NCBI GenBank assembly: GCA_035943635.1
Contig: DASZBX010000085.1
Coordinates: 1-64,000 of the forward strand
DNA length: 64,000 bases
Reading direction: 5' to 3'
Source: DASZBX01 sp035943635
GTDB taxonomy: Bacteria > Actinomycetota > Actinomycetes > Streptomycetales > Catenulisporaceae
The position numbers and the translations under genes were made by a program. The notes beneath the pieces are model-generated. The model was not told where the DNA came from, searched no databases, and worked only from the letters and a program-made list of their open reading frames with translations. Below are positions 25,272-33,059 of this stretch, in pieces (the first letter of the stretch is position 1; each line of letters starts with the position of its first letter).

Positions 25272-26696
25272 TCAGCAGCCGATCAGCCGCGCGGCGAGGT
25301 AGGACTCGACCTGGTCCAGCGAGACCCGGTTCTGGGCCATGGTGTCGCGCTCCCGCACGGTCACCGCGTTGTCCTCCAGGGTGTCGAAGTCCACTGTCAC
25401 GCAGAACGGCGTGCCGATCTCGTCCTGCCGGCGGTAGCGGCGGCCGATCGCCTGGGCGTCGTCGAAGTCCACGTTCCAGTGCCGGCGCAGCGCCTGGGCC
25501 AGGCCGCGGGCCTTGGGCGAGAGGTCGGTGTTGCGCGAGAGCGGGAGCACCGCGACCTTCACCGGGGCCAGCCGCCGGTCCAGCCGCAGCAGGGTGCGCT
25601 CCTCCATCTCGCCCTTGGCGTTCGGGGCCTGGTCGACCGTGTACGCCTCCATCAGGAACGCCAGCATCGCCCGGTTGACCCCGACCGCCGGCTCGACCAC
25701 GTACGGGGTGAACCGCTCGTTCGCGCCCTGGTCGAAGTAGGACAGGTCCACCCCGGAGTGCTTGGAGTGGGTGCCCAGGTCGAAGTCGGTCCGGTTGGCC
25801 ACCCCCTCGAGCTCGGAGAACTCGCTGCCGCCGACGTTGAACCGGTACTCGATGTCCACGGTCCGCTTGGAGTAGTGCGAGAGCTTCTCCTTCGGGTGCT
25901 CGAACAATCGCAGGTTCTCCGGGCTGATCCCGAGGTCGGTGTACCAGTCCATCCGGTAGTCCAGCCAGTACTGGAACCACTTCTCGTCCTCGCCGGGCTT
26001 GACGAAGAACTCCATCTCCATCTGCTCGAACTCGCGGGTGCGGAAGATGAAGTTGCCCGGGGTGATCTCGTTGCGGAAGGACTTGCCGATCTGGCCGATC
26101 CCGAACGGGATCTTGCGCCGGGAGGACTCCAGCACGTTCTTGTAGGACACGAAGATGCCCTGCGCGGTCTCCGGCCGCAGGTAGGCCAGCCCGGAGCCGT
26201 CGGCCACCGCGCCCAGGTGCGTGGTGAGCATGCCGTTGAACATCCGCGGCTCGGTGAACTGGCCCTTGACCCCGCAGTTGGGGCAGTTGAGGTCGGCCAG
26301 CCCGGGCTCGGCCGGGTGGTGGTGCTTGGCCTCGTACGCCTCCTCCAGGTGGTCCGCCCGGAACCGCTTGTGGCAGGACAGGCACTCGGTCAGCGGGTCG
26401 GTGAACTCCTTCACGTGCCCGGACGCCTCCCACACCTCCCGGGCCAGGATCACGGAGGAGTCCAGGCCGACCACGTCCTCGCGGCCCCGGACCATCGCCT
26501 GCCACCACTGGCGCTTGACGTTCTCCTTCAGCTCGACCCCCAGGGGACCGTAGTCGTAGGCGGCGCGGGTGCCGCCGTAGATCTCACTGGAGGGGAAGAC
26601 GATGCCGCGGGCCTTGGCCAGGCGGACGATGGTATCGATCTTGTTCGGCTTGTTGGCGGGCACTGACGGTACTCTCTCGTCTGCTTCTTTCGCCAT
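25272..26696 (-). CDS. glyS: Glycyl-tRNA synthetase, homodimeric type
   Basis: This class II synthetase charges tRNA-Gly. Signatures are VFPSSEIYGGTRAAYDYGPLG near the start, FRADHLEE, LRPETAQGIFVSYKNV, the class II motif 2 region FRNEITPGNFIFRTREFEQMEMEFF, and EPAVGVNRAMLAFL near the ATP site. CLSCHKRF and NCPNCG may form a zinc site. The C-terminal anticodon-binding domain includes VKVAVLPLSRN and GTPFCVTVDFD. Length is about 474 residues from ATG 26696; GTG 26663 would remove an 11-residue lead and is also well placed. It is divergent from zur across about 200 bp, the order seen in Streptomyces. Confidence 0.95.
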   Translation of the reverse strand: MAKEADERVPSVPANKPNKIDTIVRLAKARGIVFPSSEIYGGTRAAYDYGPLGVELKENVKRQWWQAMVRGREDVVGLDSSVILAREVWEASGHVKEFTDPLTECLSCHKRFRADHLEEAYEAKHHHPAEPGLADLNCPNCGVKGQFTEPRMFNGMLTTHLGAVADGSGLAYLRPETAQGIFVSYKNVLESSRRKIPFGIGQIGKSFRNEITPGNFIFRTREFEQMEMEFFVKPGEDEKWFQYWLDYRMDWYTDLGISPENLRLFEHPKEKLSHYSKRTVDIEYRFNVGGSEFSELEGVANRTDFDLGTHSKHSGVDLSYFDQGANERFTPYVVEPAVGVNRAMLAFLMEAYTVDQAPNAKGEMEERTLLRLDRRLAPVKVAVLPLSRNTDLSPKARGLAQALRRHWNVDFDDAQAIGRRYRRQDEIGTPFCVTVDFDTLEDNAVTVRERDTMAQNRVSLDQVESYLAARLIGC

Positions 26697-26899
26697 CACA
26701 CCCGGCTGGTGCGCGGCTGGAGTGGGCGCGGCTCGACTGCTCGGTTCCGCGCAGGCCCCCAGGGTACCGGCTGCCGGATGCCCGGCACGCCAGGTCCAAC
26801 AGTGGCAGAATGGCCCGCGAGGACAGGGCGGCGCGGGCGCGGCGCGGACCGCGAGGGCCCGGCGCGCACCCGGCCGCGGACGGACCGAAGAGGAGCAGC

Positions 26900-27373
26900 G
26901 TGGAGATGTCGCAGACCCAGCCGCACCGGCACGCCGGCGGCCCGGCGGCGGGCGCCGCGGGGGCCGGAACGGGCCGGTCGACCCGTCAGCGGGCGGCCGT
27001 GGCGGCCCTGCTGGGCGAGACCGACGACTTCCTCTCCGCCCAGCAGCTGCACGACCGGCTGCGCCACCGCGGCGACAACGTGGGCCTGACCACGGTCTAC
27101 CGCACGCTGCAGTCGCTGGCCGAGGCGGGCGTGGTCGACATGGTGCGCACGACCGAGGGCGAGTCGGTGTACCGCCGCTGCGCGTCGACCGAGCACCACC
27201 ACCACCTGGTCTGCCGCAGCTGCGGCAAGACGGTCGAGGTGGACGGCCCGGCGGTCGAGTCCTGGACCACGGCCATAGCGGCCGAGCACGGTTTCACCGA
27301 GGTCTCGCACACGCTGGAGATCTTCGGCACCTGCGCCGAGTGCGTGAAGCAGGCCAAGGCGCAGGCGCGATAG
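26900..27373 (+). CDS. zur: Fur-family regulator, probably the zinc uptake regulator Zur
   Basis: The start is GTG 26900 or ATG 26906, both served by GAGGAG at 26890-26895; about 157 residues. The winged helix includes STRQRAAVAALL and NVGLTTVYRTLQSLAEAGVVD. The metal domain has EHHHHLVCRSCGKTVEVDG and FGTCAECVK, i.e. the His cluster and two CxxC pairs of a structural zinc site. Zur proteins repress zinc uptake genes when zinc is plentiful. The paralogue choice (Zur rather than Fur or Nur) rests on the glyS/uppS neighbourhood, which in Streptomyces holds zur. Its TAG stop directly abuts a MITE. Confidence 0.85.
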   Translation: MEMSQTQPHRHAGGPAAGAAGAGTGRSTRQRAAVAALLGETDDFLSAQQLHDRLRHRGDNVGLTTVYRTLQSLAEAGVVDMVRTTEGESVYRRCASTEHHHHLVCRSCGKTVEVDGPAVESWTTAIAAEHGFTEVSHTLEIFGTCAECVKQAKAQAR

Positions 27374-27575
27374 CTAGGCGGTGTTTGGGAATGTGTCAAG
27401 GCCACGGCATGACCGCCGGTTTGTGCTGGTAGGTGAGGCGGATCTGGTCGGCGCCGAGCATGGGCGCGCCGCACGGGACGGCTCATACTCGGTCGTCTGT
27501 GCCGTTGCGTGCGGTGCGGCCAGGCGACGGCGATCACCGGATTCGCGCCTTGAGACATTCCCCAACACCGCCTAG
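27374..27575. mobile_element. 202-bp MITE between zur and uppS
   Basis: The ends are inverted repeats of about 30 bp (27374-27403 and 27546-27575) matching at 28 of 30 positions; each starts CTAGGCGGTGTT. CTAG at both extremes may be a 4-bp target duplication. No transposase is encoded; short frames read through both strands only because stops are rare at this GC content. It exactly fills the gap between two convergent genes: zur stops at 27373 and uppS at 27581. Ends of this type occur in IS5-like elements, a possible source of transposase. Its inverted repeats could also act as a terminator. Confidence 0.88.
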
Positions 27576-27580
27576 GCTGC

Positions 27581-28543
27581 TCAGCCTCGCGTGCCGGCGG
27601 TGACGGCGCCCTCGGCGTCTTCGGTCTCTTCAGACTCCTCGACGCCCTCCGCGGCCTGCGCGGCCTTGGCCGCCTCGGCGAACGTGGCCACCTCGGCCGC
27701 CTCCTCGGCCGCCGCGGCCGCCGCCGCGACCTCGTTCGGGATCGCCCCGCCGAACCGCCGGTCCCGCTCGGCGTAGATCTGGATCGCCCGCCACAGCTCC
27801 CGGCGGTCGAAGTCCGGCCAGAGCGTGTCCAGGAACACCATCTCCGCGTACGCGGACTGCCAGAGCATGAAGTTCGACGTGCGCTGCTCGCCGGAGGAGC
27901 GCAGGAACAGGTCCACGTCCGGCAGGTCGGCCTCGTCCAGGTAGCGCTGGATCGTGCGCTCGTCGATCCGGTCCGGATTGATCTTCCCGGCGACCGCGTC
28001 CCGGGCGATCGCGGCGGCCGCGTCGGCCAGTTCGGCCCGGCCGCCGTAGTTGACGCACATGGTCAGGGTCAGCCGGTCGTTCGGCCGGGTCCGCTCCTCG
28101 GCCATCTCCAGCTCGTCGATCACCGACTTCCACAGCCGGGGCCGGCGCCCGGCCCAGCGGATCCGCACGCCGAGCTCGTCCATCTCGTCGATCCGGCGCC
28201 GGATGGTCAGCCGGTTGAAGCCCATCAGCCAGCGCACCTCGTCCGGCGAGCGGCGCCAGTTCTCGGTGGAGAACGCGTAGGCCGAGATGTGCGTGACCCC
28301 GATCTGCACCGCGCCCTCGACCACGTCGAACAGCGACTTCTCGCCCTGCTCGTGCCCCTGCACCCGGGACAGGCCGCGCTGCTTGGCCCAGCGGCCGTTG
28401 CCGTCCATCACGATCGCCACGTGCTTGGGCACCAGCTCGGCCGGAATCGCCGGGGGCAGCGCGCCGTCCTTGTGCGGCTTGGGGTCGCGGTAGGCGCGGG
28501 GGCCGCGCGGGGTGGCCGGGGCGGGCTGGAGTCTGCGTCGCAC
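27581..28543 (-). CDS. uppS: Isoprenyl transferase (undecaprenyl diphosphate synthase family)
   Basis: The enzyme adds cis-isoprene units to make the lipid carrier for cell-wall precursors. Motifs in order: HVAIVMDGNGRWAKQRGL (substrate-binding Asp), GVTHISAYAFSTENWRRSPDEV, LTMCVNYGGRAELADA and DLFLRSSGEQRTSNFMLWQSAYAEMVF, then the WPDF..EL..AI end. GTG 28543 follows AGAGGA. The conserved domain ends near residue 270; the final 50 residues are an Ala/Glu-rich acidic tail that is not part of the catalytic fold. It is followed upstream by recO, as in other actinobacteria. Confidence 0.94.
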   Translation of the reverse strand: MRRRLQPAPATPRGPRAYRDPKPHKDGALPPAIPAELVPKHVAIVMDGNGRWAKQRGLSRVQGHEQGEKSLFDVVEGAVQIGVTHISAYAFSTENWRRSPDEVRWLMGFNRLTIRRRIDEMDELGVRIRWAGRRPRLWKSVIDELEMAEERTRPNDRLTLTMCVNYGGRAELADAAAAIARDAVAGKINPDRIDERTIQRYLDEADLPDVDLFLRSSGEQRTSNFMLWQSAYAEMVFLDTLWPDFDRRELWRAIQIYAERDRRFGGAIPNEVAAAAAAAEEAAEVATFAEAAKAAQAAEGVEESEETEDAEGAVTAGTRG

Positions 28544-28704
28544 TGTTCCTCTACCTGTTCGTTCCGGGTGGTCGGCCGCGGCCTGGCGCCGGGCCGGGCG
28601 CCGCGCGGCGGATCGGCGGATGTCCGCTCACTGTACGGTCGGCGGCCGGGCACCGGCCCGTCGAACGGTGAATCTTCACACTTCCCCCGCACCGGCCGGA
28701 CGGT

Positions 28705-29451
28705 TCAGCGCTCCACCAAGCGTAGCGACCTGAGCCCGCGCTCTATGTGCCACTGCAGGTAGGCCGCGACCAGGCCGCTGGCCTCGCGCCGGTGCTGCGG
28801 TTCGGACGCGTCGGCCGGCTCCCACTCCCCGGCCAGCAGCCAGCCGAGCAGATCCAGGCTGGCCCGCTGCGGGACCGCGCAGCCGGGCGGCTTGCAGGTC
28901 GGGCAGACCACGCCGCCGGAGGCCACGTTGAAGAACCGCCAGGCCGACTCCTCCGGCGGCTCGCTGCCGCAGATCGCGCAGTCCTCGAACGAGGGCGCGT
29001 ACCCGGCGATGGCCAGGGAGCGCAGGATGAACGCGTCGAGCACCAGCCCCGGCGAGTGCGACCCGCCGGTCAGCGCGCGCAGGCCGCCGAGCAGGAGCAG
29101 GTACTGCTGGAGGAACGGCTCGTCCTCCGCGTCGGTGAACCGCTCGGCGGTCTCCAGCATCGCGGTGCCCGCGGTGTACCGGCCGTAGTCGTCCACGATG
29201 TCGCGGCCGTACGGGAAGAGCGTCTCGGCCTGCGTGATGAAGTTCAGCGAACGGTTGGGCTTCTCGAATATCTGCACGTCCACGTGCGCGAACGGCTCCA
29301 GCCGGGCCCCGAACTTCGAACTGGTCCGCCGCACCCCCTTGGCGACCAGCCGCAGCCGCCCCCGGTCGCGGGTGAGGATGGTGATGATCCGGTCCGCCTC
29401 CCCGAGTTTCTGGGTGCGCAGCACGATTCCCTCGTCACGGTGGAGGCTCAC
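28705..29451 (-). CDS. recO: DNA repair protein RecO
   Basis: The 248-residue protein works with RecF and RecR to load RecA at gaps. The N-terminal OB-fold carries SLHRDEGIVLRTQKLGEADRIITILTRDRGRLRLVAKGVRR, the classic RecO opening. A helical middle region follows, then a zinc site, CAICGS and VVCPTCK. The start is GTG 29451; only a weak purine stretch precedes it. It lies between leuA (66 bp away) and uppS (161 bp) on the same strand and may be read with them. Confidence 0.94.
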   Translation of the reverse strand: MSLHRDEGIVLRTQKLGEADRIITILTRDRGRLRLVAKGVRRTSSKFGARLEPFAHVDVQIFEKPNRSLNFITQAETLFPYGRDIVDDYGRYTAGTAMLETAERFTDAEDEPFLQQYLLLLGGLRALTGGSHSPGLVLDAFILRSLAIAGYAPSFEDCAICGSEPPEESAWRFFNVASGGVVCPTCKPPGCAVPQRASLDLLGWLLAGEWEPADASEPQHRREASGLVAAYLQWHIERGLRSLRLVER

Positions 29452-29516
29452 CCGTTCATTGTGCCACTCGGGGCCGCGTCCGCCGACTACCGGCGAACGC
29501 AGCCCCGGGGCTCAGC

Positions 29517-31283
29517 TCACTCGGCGCCGCGCTGGGCGCGGTTCGCGGCCGAGACGATGGCCTTCAGCGAGGCGGTGACGATGTTGCGGTCGATGCCCAC
29601 GCCCCACAGAATCTGGCCGCCGATCGCGCACTCGACGTACGCCGCGGCCTTGGCGTTGCCGCCGGCGGACATGGCGTGCTCGGCATAGTCCAGCACCCGC
29701 AGATCCACGCCCAGTTCGGCCAGGGCGATCAGGAAGGCGTCGATCGGGCCGTTGCCGACCGCGTCGATGGTGCGCAGCTCGCCGTCCACCGACAGGTCGA
29801 CCGAGAGCGCGTCCTTCTCGTCCACCCGCGCGTCGTTGCGGTGCGCGGTCAGCCGGAACCGGCCCCACGGCTCGGGGTACTCGCTCTCGGCGCCGACCTG
29901 GACCTCGTGCACCGGCAGGTACTCGTCGGCGAACGCGCGCCAGATCTCGGCCGGGGTCACCTCACCGCCGTCGATCTCGGTCTTGCCCTGGATGACCTGC
30001 GAGAACTCGATCTGCAGGCGGCGCGGCAGGTCCAGCTGGCGGTCCGTCTTCATCACGTACGCCACGCCGCCCTTGCCGGACTGCGAGTTGACCCGGATCA
30101 CGGCCTCATAGGTGCGCCCGACGTCCTTCGGGTCGATCGGCAGGTAGGGCACGGCCCACGGGATCTCGTCCACGGTCCGGCCCGCGGCGGCCGCGTCCCG
30201 GTGCAGCCACTCGAAGCCCTTCTTGATCGCGTCCTGGTGCGAGCCGGAGAACGCGGTGTAGACCAGGTCGCCGCCGTAGGGGTGGCGCGGGTGCACCGGC
30301 AGCTGGTTGCAGTACTCCACGGTCCGGCGGATCTCGTCGATGTCGGAGAAGTCGATCTGCGGGTCGATCCCCTGGGAGAACAGGTTCAGGCCCAGGGTGA
30401 CCAGGCAGACGTTGCCGGTGCGCTCACCGTTGCCGAACAGGCAGCCCTCGATCCGGTCGGCCCCGGCCTGGTAGCCCAGCTCGGCCGCGGCCACCGCGGT
30501 GCCGCGGTCGTTGTGCGGGTGCAGGGACAGCACGATCGAGTCCCGGCGCTTGAGGTTCCGGTGCATCCACTCGATCGAGTCGGCGTAGACGTTCGGGGTG
30601 GCCATCTCGACCGTGGCCGGCAGGTTGATCACGACCTTGCGGTCGGGGGTCGGCTGCCAGACGTCGTTGACCGCGTCGCAGACCTCGACCGCGAAGTCCA
30701 GCTCGGTGCCGGTGTAGGACTCGGGCGAGTACTCGAAGTACACCTCGGTCTCGGGTACCTGCTCGGCGTACTTGCGGCACAGCCGGGCGCCCTCGACCGC
30801 GATCTCCTTGATCCCGTCCCGGTCCTGGCCGAACACGACCCGGCGCTGCAGCGTGGAGGTGGAGTTGTACAGGTGCACGATGGCCTGCTTCGCGCCCCGG
30901 ATCGACTCGAAGGTGCGCTCGATCAGGTGCTCGCGGGCCTGGGTCAGCACCTGGATGACCACGTCGTCCGGTACCCGGCCCTCTTCGATGATCTGGCGGA
31001 CGAAGTCGAAGTCGGTCTGCGAGGCGGAGGGGAATCCGACCTCGATCTCCTTGTAGCCCATCCGGACCAACAGCTCGAACATCTTCAGCTTGCGGGCCGG
31101 GGACATCGGGTCGATCAGCGCCTGGTTGCCGTCGCGCAGGTCCACCGCGCACCAGCGCGGCGCCTCGGTGATGACCTGGTCCGGCCAGGTCCGGTCGGTC
31201 AGGCCGACCGGGGTGAACGCGGCATACTTGGTGATCGGCAGAGTCGTCGGCTGCTGGGCTGAATGGGGGTAATCGGTGCTCAT
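29517..31283 (-). CDS. leuA: 2-isopropylmalate synthase
   Basis: The first enzyme of leucine synthesis condenses acetyl-CoA with 2-oxoisovalerate. The 588-residue protein is the longer actinobacterial/fungal type: APRWCAVDLRDGNQALIDPM (metal-binding Asp), KEIEVGFPSASQTDFDF, HPHNDRGTAVAAAELGYQAGADRIEGCLFGNGERTGN with the HxH pair and catalytic region, and a C-terminal regulatory domain (about 440-588) that senses leucine. ATG 31283 follows GAGGAC. Expression is controlled by a leader peptide and alternative hairpins directly upstream (31330-31428). Next downstream is recO. Confidence 0.96.
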   Translation of the reverse strand: MSTDYPHSAQQPTTLPITKYAAFTPVGLTDRTWPDQVITEAPRWCAVDLRDGNQALIDPMSPARKLKMFELLVRMGYKEIEVGFPSASQTDFDFVRQIIEEGRVPDDVVIQVLTQAREHLIERTFESIRGAKQAIVHLYNSTSTLQRRVVFGQDRDGIKEIAVEGARLCRKYAEQVPETEVYFEYSPESYTGTELDFAVEVCDAVNDVWQPTPDRKVVINLPATVEMATPNVYADSIEWMHRNLKRRDSIVLSLHPHNDRGTAVAAAELGYQAGADRIEGCLFGNGERTGNVCLVTLGLNLFSQGIDPQIDFSDIDEIRRTVEYCNQLPVHPRHPYGGDLVYTAFSGSHQDAIKKGFEWLHRDAAAAGRTVDEIPWAVPYLPIDPKDVGRTYEAVIRVNSQSGKGGVAYVMKTDRQLDLPRRLQIEFSQVIQGKTEIDGGEVTPAEIWRAFADEYLPVHEVQVGAESEYPEPWGRFRLTAHRNDARVDEKDALSVDLSVDGELRTIDAVGNGPIDAFLIALAELGVDLRVLDYAEHAMSAGGNAKAAAYVECAIGGQILWGVGIDRNIVTASLKAIVSAANRAQRGAE

Positions 31284-31329
31284 GGGATGCGGTCCTCGCC
31301 TGATAGTCGGAGTAACTCACGACCGGCGA

Positions 31330-31399
31330 AAAGCAAAGGTGCAGCACCCGACCCCGCGGCAGGGGTGCCGGTCTGTAAGTTTACAGACCCCCGCCGCGG
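31330..31399 (-). promoter_or_regulatory. leuA transcription attenuator (alternative hairpins)
   Basis: Between the leader peptide and leuA, three pairings compete. An inner stem has GTCTGTAA with TTACAGAC (31371-31388). A long outer stem pairs 31354-31366 with 31387-31399 (12 of 13). A later stem pairs GCACCC and GGGTGC arms close to leuA and is followed on the minus strand by the T-rich TTTGCTTTT, a terminator shape. Ribosome stalling at Leu codons would decide which forms. The same right-arm bases are shared, so the structures exclude each other. Confidence 0.75.
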
Positions 31400-31428
31400 C
31401 TGGTAAGAAGCAGCCACGATGCGTACAT
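31381..31428 (-). CDS. leuA leader peptide
   Basis: ATG 31428 has a strong ribosome site, GAAGGAACT, immediately before it. Fifteen codons encode MYASWLLLTSRGGGL, with three Leu codons in a row (CTG CTT CTT) and a final Leu before TAA. Two of the consecutive Leu codons are CTT, rare at this GC content and therefore likely slow when charged tRNA-Leu is scarce. The stop lies inside the first hairpin. This is the classical design of leucine attenuation. Confidence 0.85.
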   Translation of the reverse strand: MYASWLLLTSRGGGL

Positions 31429-31679
31429 AGTTCCTTCACGGTAACGGAGCAGGCACACCACAGGCAACCCGTCCCACGATGTGGGCAGCACGCCACTCAC
31501 GTGTCACGGTCACGCGAGTAAAGCGTACGTTACCGGATGAACCGGCGCGAACCAGACACGACCGCGATCCGGTCATGGCCCGGCCAAGAGCAGGCCAAGA
31601 CCCGGCTGTCGGATCGCGTGAAGGTCACAATCTCGCGTTTCAGCTGCCCAATCCCGCCCGAACAGGGTCTGATGGACCA

Positions 31680-32738
31680 GTGCGCAGCCGCCTCGCCCCC
31701 ACTCCGCCCGCCGCCAGACCCTGGCGGGCCAGTACGGTGCAGCCGGGTCCGGGCGGACCGGACCCGCAGCTGGTGCACGCCCTGCTCGCCTGCCAGCACG
31801 CGGCCGACCTGGCCGACCGGCCGGGCGACCCGCCGACCGCCGCGGCCGAGCTGCGCTCCCTGCTCACCCCGCCCTACCGCGGCTACCGGCTGCTCTACCT
31901 GCTGCACGACCCGTCCGGCAACCTGGCCGGGTGGGCCCGGCTCGGCCTGTACACCGCGTTCCAGCAGGAGCTGGCGCACGCCGCGATCGTGGTCCGCCCG
32001 GCCGCCCGGCGCCGCGGCGCGGGCACGGCCCTGCTGACCGCGCTGACCCTGGCCACCCACCGGCACGGCCGGCGCCGGCTGGTGCTCGACGGCCCGCGCC
32101 GGCTGGCCACCGAACGCTTCGCCGAACGCCACGGCCTGGAACTGACCGGCCGCGAGCTGCGCTCCCGGCTCGACCTGGACAACCCGCAGCTGGCCGAGCT
32201 GTGCGCGCAGTGGCGGTCGCGCTGGGGCTCCCCCGGCAGCGGCGTGCACCGCCGGCAGGACCTCGTCGCGCTGCGCTGGAGCGGCCCGTGCCCGGAGGCG
32301 TACGTGCCGAGCTACCTGCAAGCCCTGGACGCCCTGCAGGCCGCCTCGGCGAAACCCGGCCCGGGCGCGCAGGAGGACCCGTTCACCCGGGCCGAGGTGC
32401 GCCACCGGGAGCTGACCGCGGCGGCGGCCGGGCTGCGCGAGTACACCGCCTGCCTGATCGCGCCGCAGTCCGGCCGGATCGCGGCGCTGTCCACCGCGCA
32501 CACCGCGGACGGGCTGCGCGGCGAGCAGAACGAGACCGTGGTGGTCCCGGAGTTCCGCGGCCGCGGGCTGGCCCTGCGGGTCAAGACCCAGCTGATCCGG
32601 GACCTGCGCGCAGCCGAACCGGGACTGGCCATGCTCGACACGCACAACGCGGTGGACAACACCCGGATGCTCGCGGTCAACCAGCGGCTCGGCTTCCAGC
32701 CGCTGGACACCCACGGCGCCTGGACGCTGCGGCTCTAG
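31680..32738 (+). CDS. Tandem GNAT-domain acetyltransferase-like protein
   Basis: About 352 residues from GTG 31680; the frame stays open to 31479 and ATG 31575 is possible, but the domain starts only near PDPQLVHALLACQHAADL. Two GNAT units are visible: the first has IVVRPAARRRGAGTALLTAL (the R/Q-x-x-G-x-G/A acetyl-CoA loop), the second TVVVPEFRGRGLALRVKTQLI followed by DTHNAVDNTRMLAVNQRLGF. This double layout occurs in actinobacterial enzymes that acetylate small amines, such as mycothiol-synthase-like proteins. No substrate is indicated by the neighbours. It is divergent from leuA, whose leader lies about 250 bp away. Confidence 0.8.
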   Translation: MRSRLAPTPPAARPWRASTVQPGPGGPDPQLVHALLACQHAADLADRPGDPPTAAAELRSLLTPPYRGYRLLYLLHDPSGNLAGWARLGLYTAFQQELAHAAIVVRPAARRRGAGTALLTALTLATHRHGRRRLVLDGPRRLATERFAERHGLELTGRELRSRLDLDNPQLAELCAQWRSRWGSPGSGVHRRQDLVALRWSGPCPEAYVPSYLQALDALQAASAKPGPGAQEDPFTRAEVRHRELTAAAAGLREYTACLIAPQSGRIAALSTAHTADGLRGEQNETVVVPEFRGRGLALRVKTQLIRDLRAAEPGLAMLDTHNAVDNTRMLAVNQRLGFQPLDTHGAWTLRL

Positions 32739-32797
32739 CCGGGGGCCGGGGGTCGACGGCCGGCACTCCCGGCCCGGCAGTCCCAGCCGCCCGTCGC

Positions 32798-33034
32798 CTA
32801 CTCGGCCGCCGGGACCAGGCCGATGACCGAGGTGTTGTACGTACCCTGGCATGTGTCGCAGCGCACGTACTCCCCCTTCGGCCCGCTGACCGGGAAGAGC
32901 GGCACTCCGTAGAGGTGCAGCCACCGCCTGGCGACGAAGTGGCCGTACGGCCGGTCGCCGCCGCACCGGGCGCAGCGGAACACGCCCGCGCCCAGCTTCT
33001 TCGTCCTGGTCTTGGTGCTCCAGAAGAACAGCAT
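32798..33034 (-). CDS. Small zinc-ribbon protein
   Basis: The 78-residue protein starts at ATG 33034 after a GGGGGC stretch. It begins MLFFWSTKTRTKKLG and has two Cys pairs, CARCGG and CDTCQG, about 36 residues apart, with PLFPVSGPKGEYVRC between. This is the common actinobacterial zinc-ribbon protein of unknown function. It sits 25 bp downstream of era and is probably read with it. Confidence 0.8.
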   Translation of the reverse strand: MLFFWSTKTRTKKLGAGVFRCARCGGDRPYGHFVARRWLHLYGVPLFPVSGPKGEYVRCDTCQGTYNTSVIGLVPAAE

Positions 33035-33059
33035 CACGCCCCCATGCCTGGAAAAGAGA

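Noticed and set aside
27381..27575. 64-codon frames on both strands across the MITE
   Set aside because: They span the inverted ends and have no ribosome site or family match; they exist because the element is palindromic and GC-rich.
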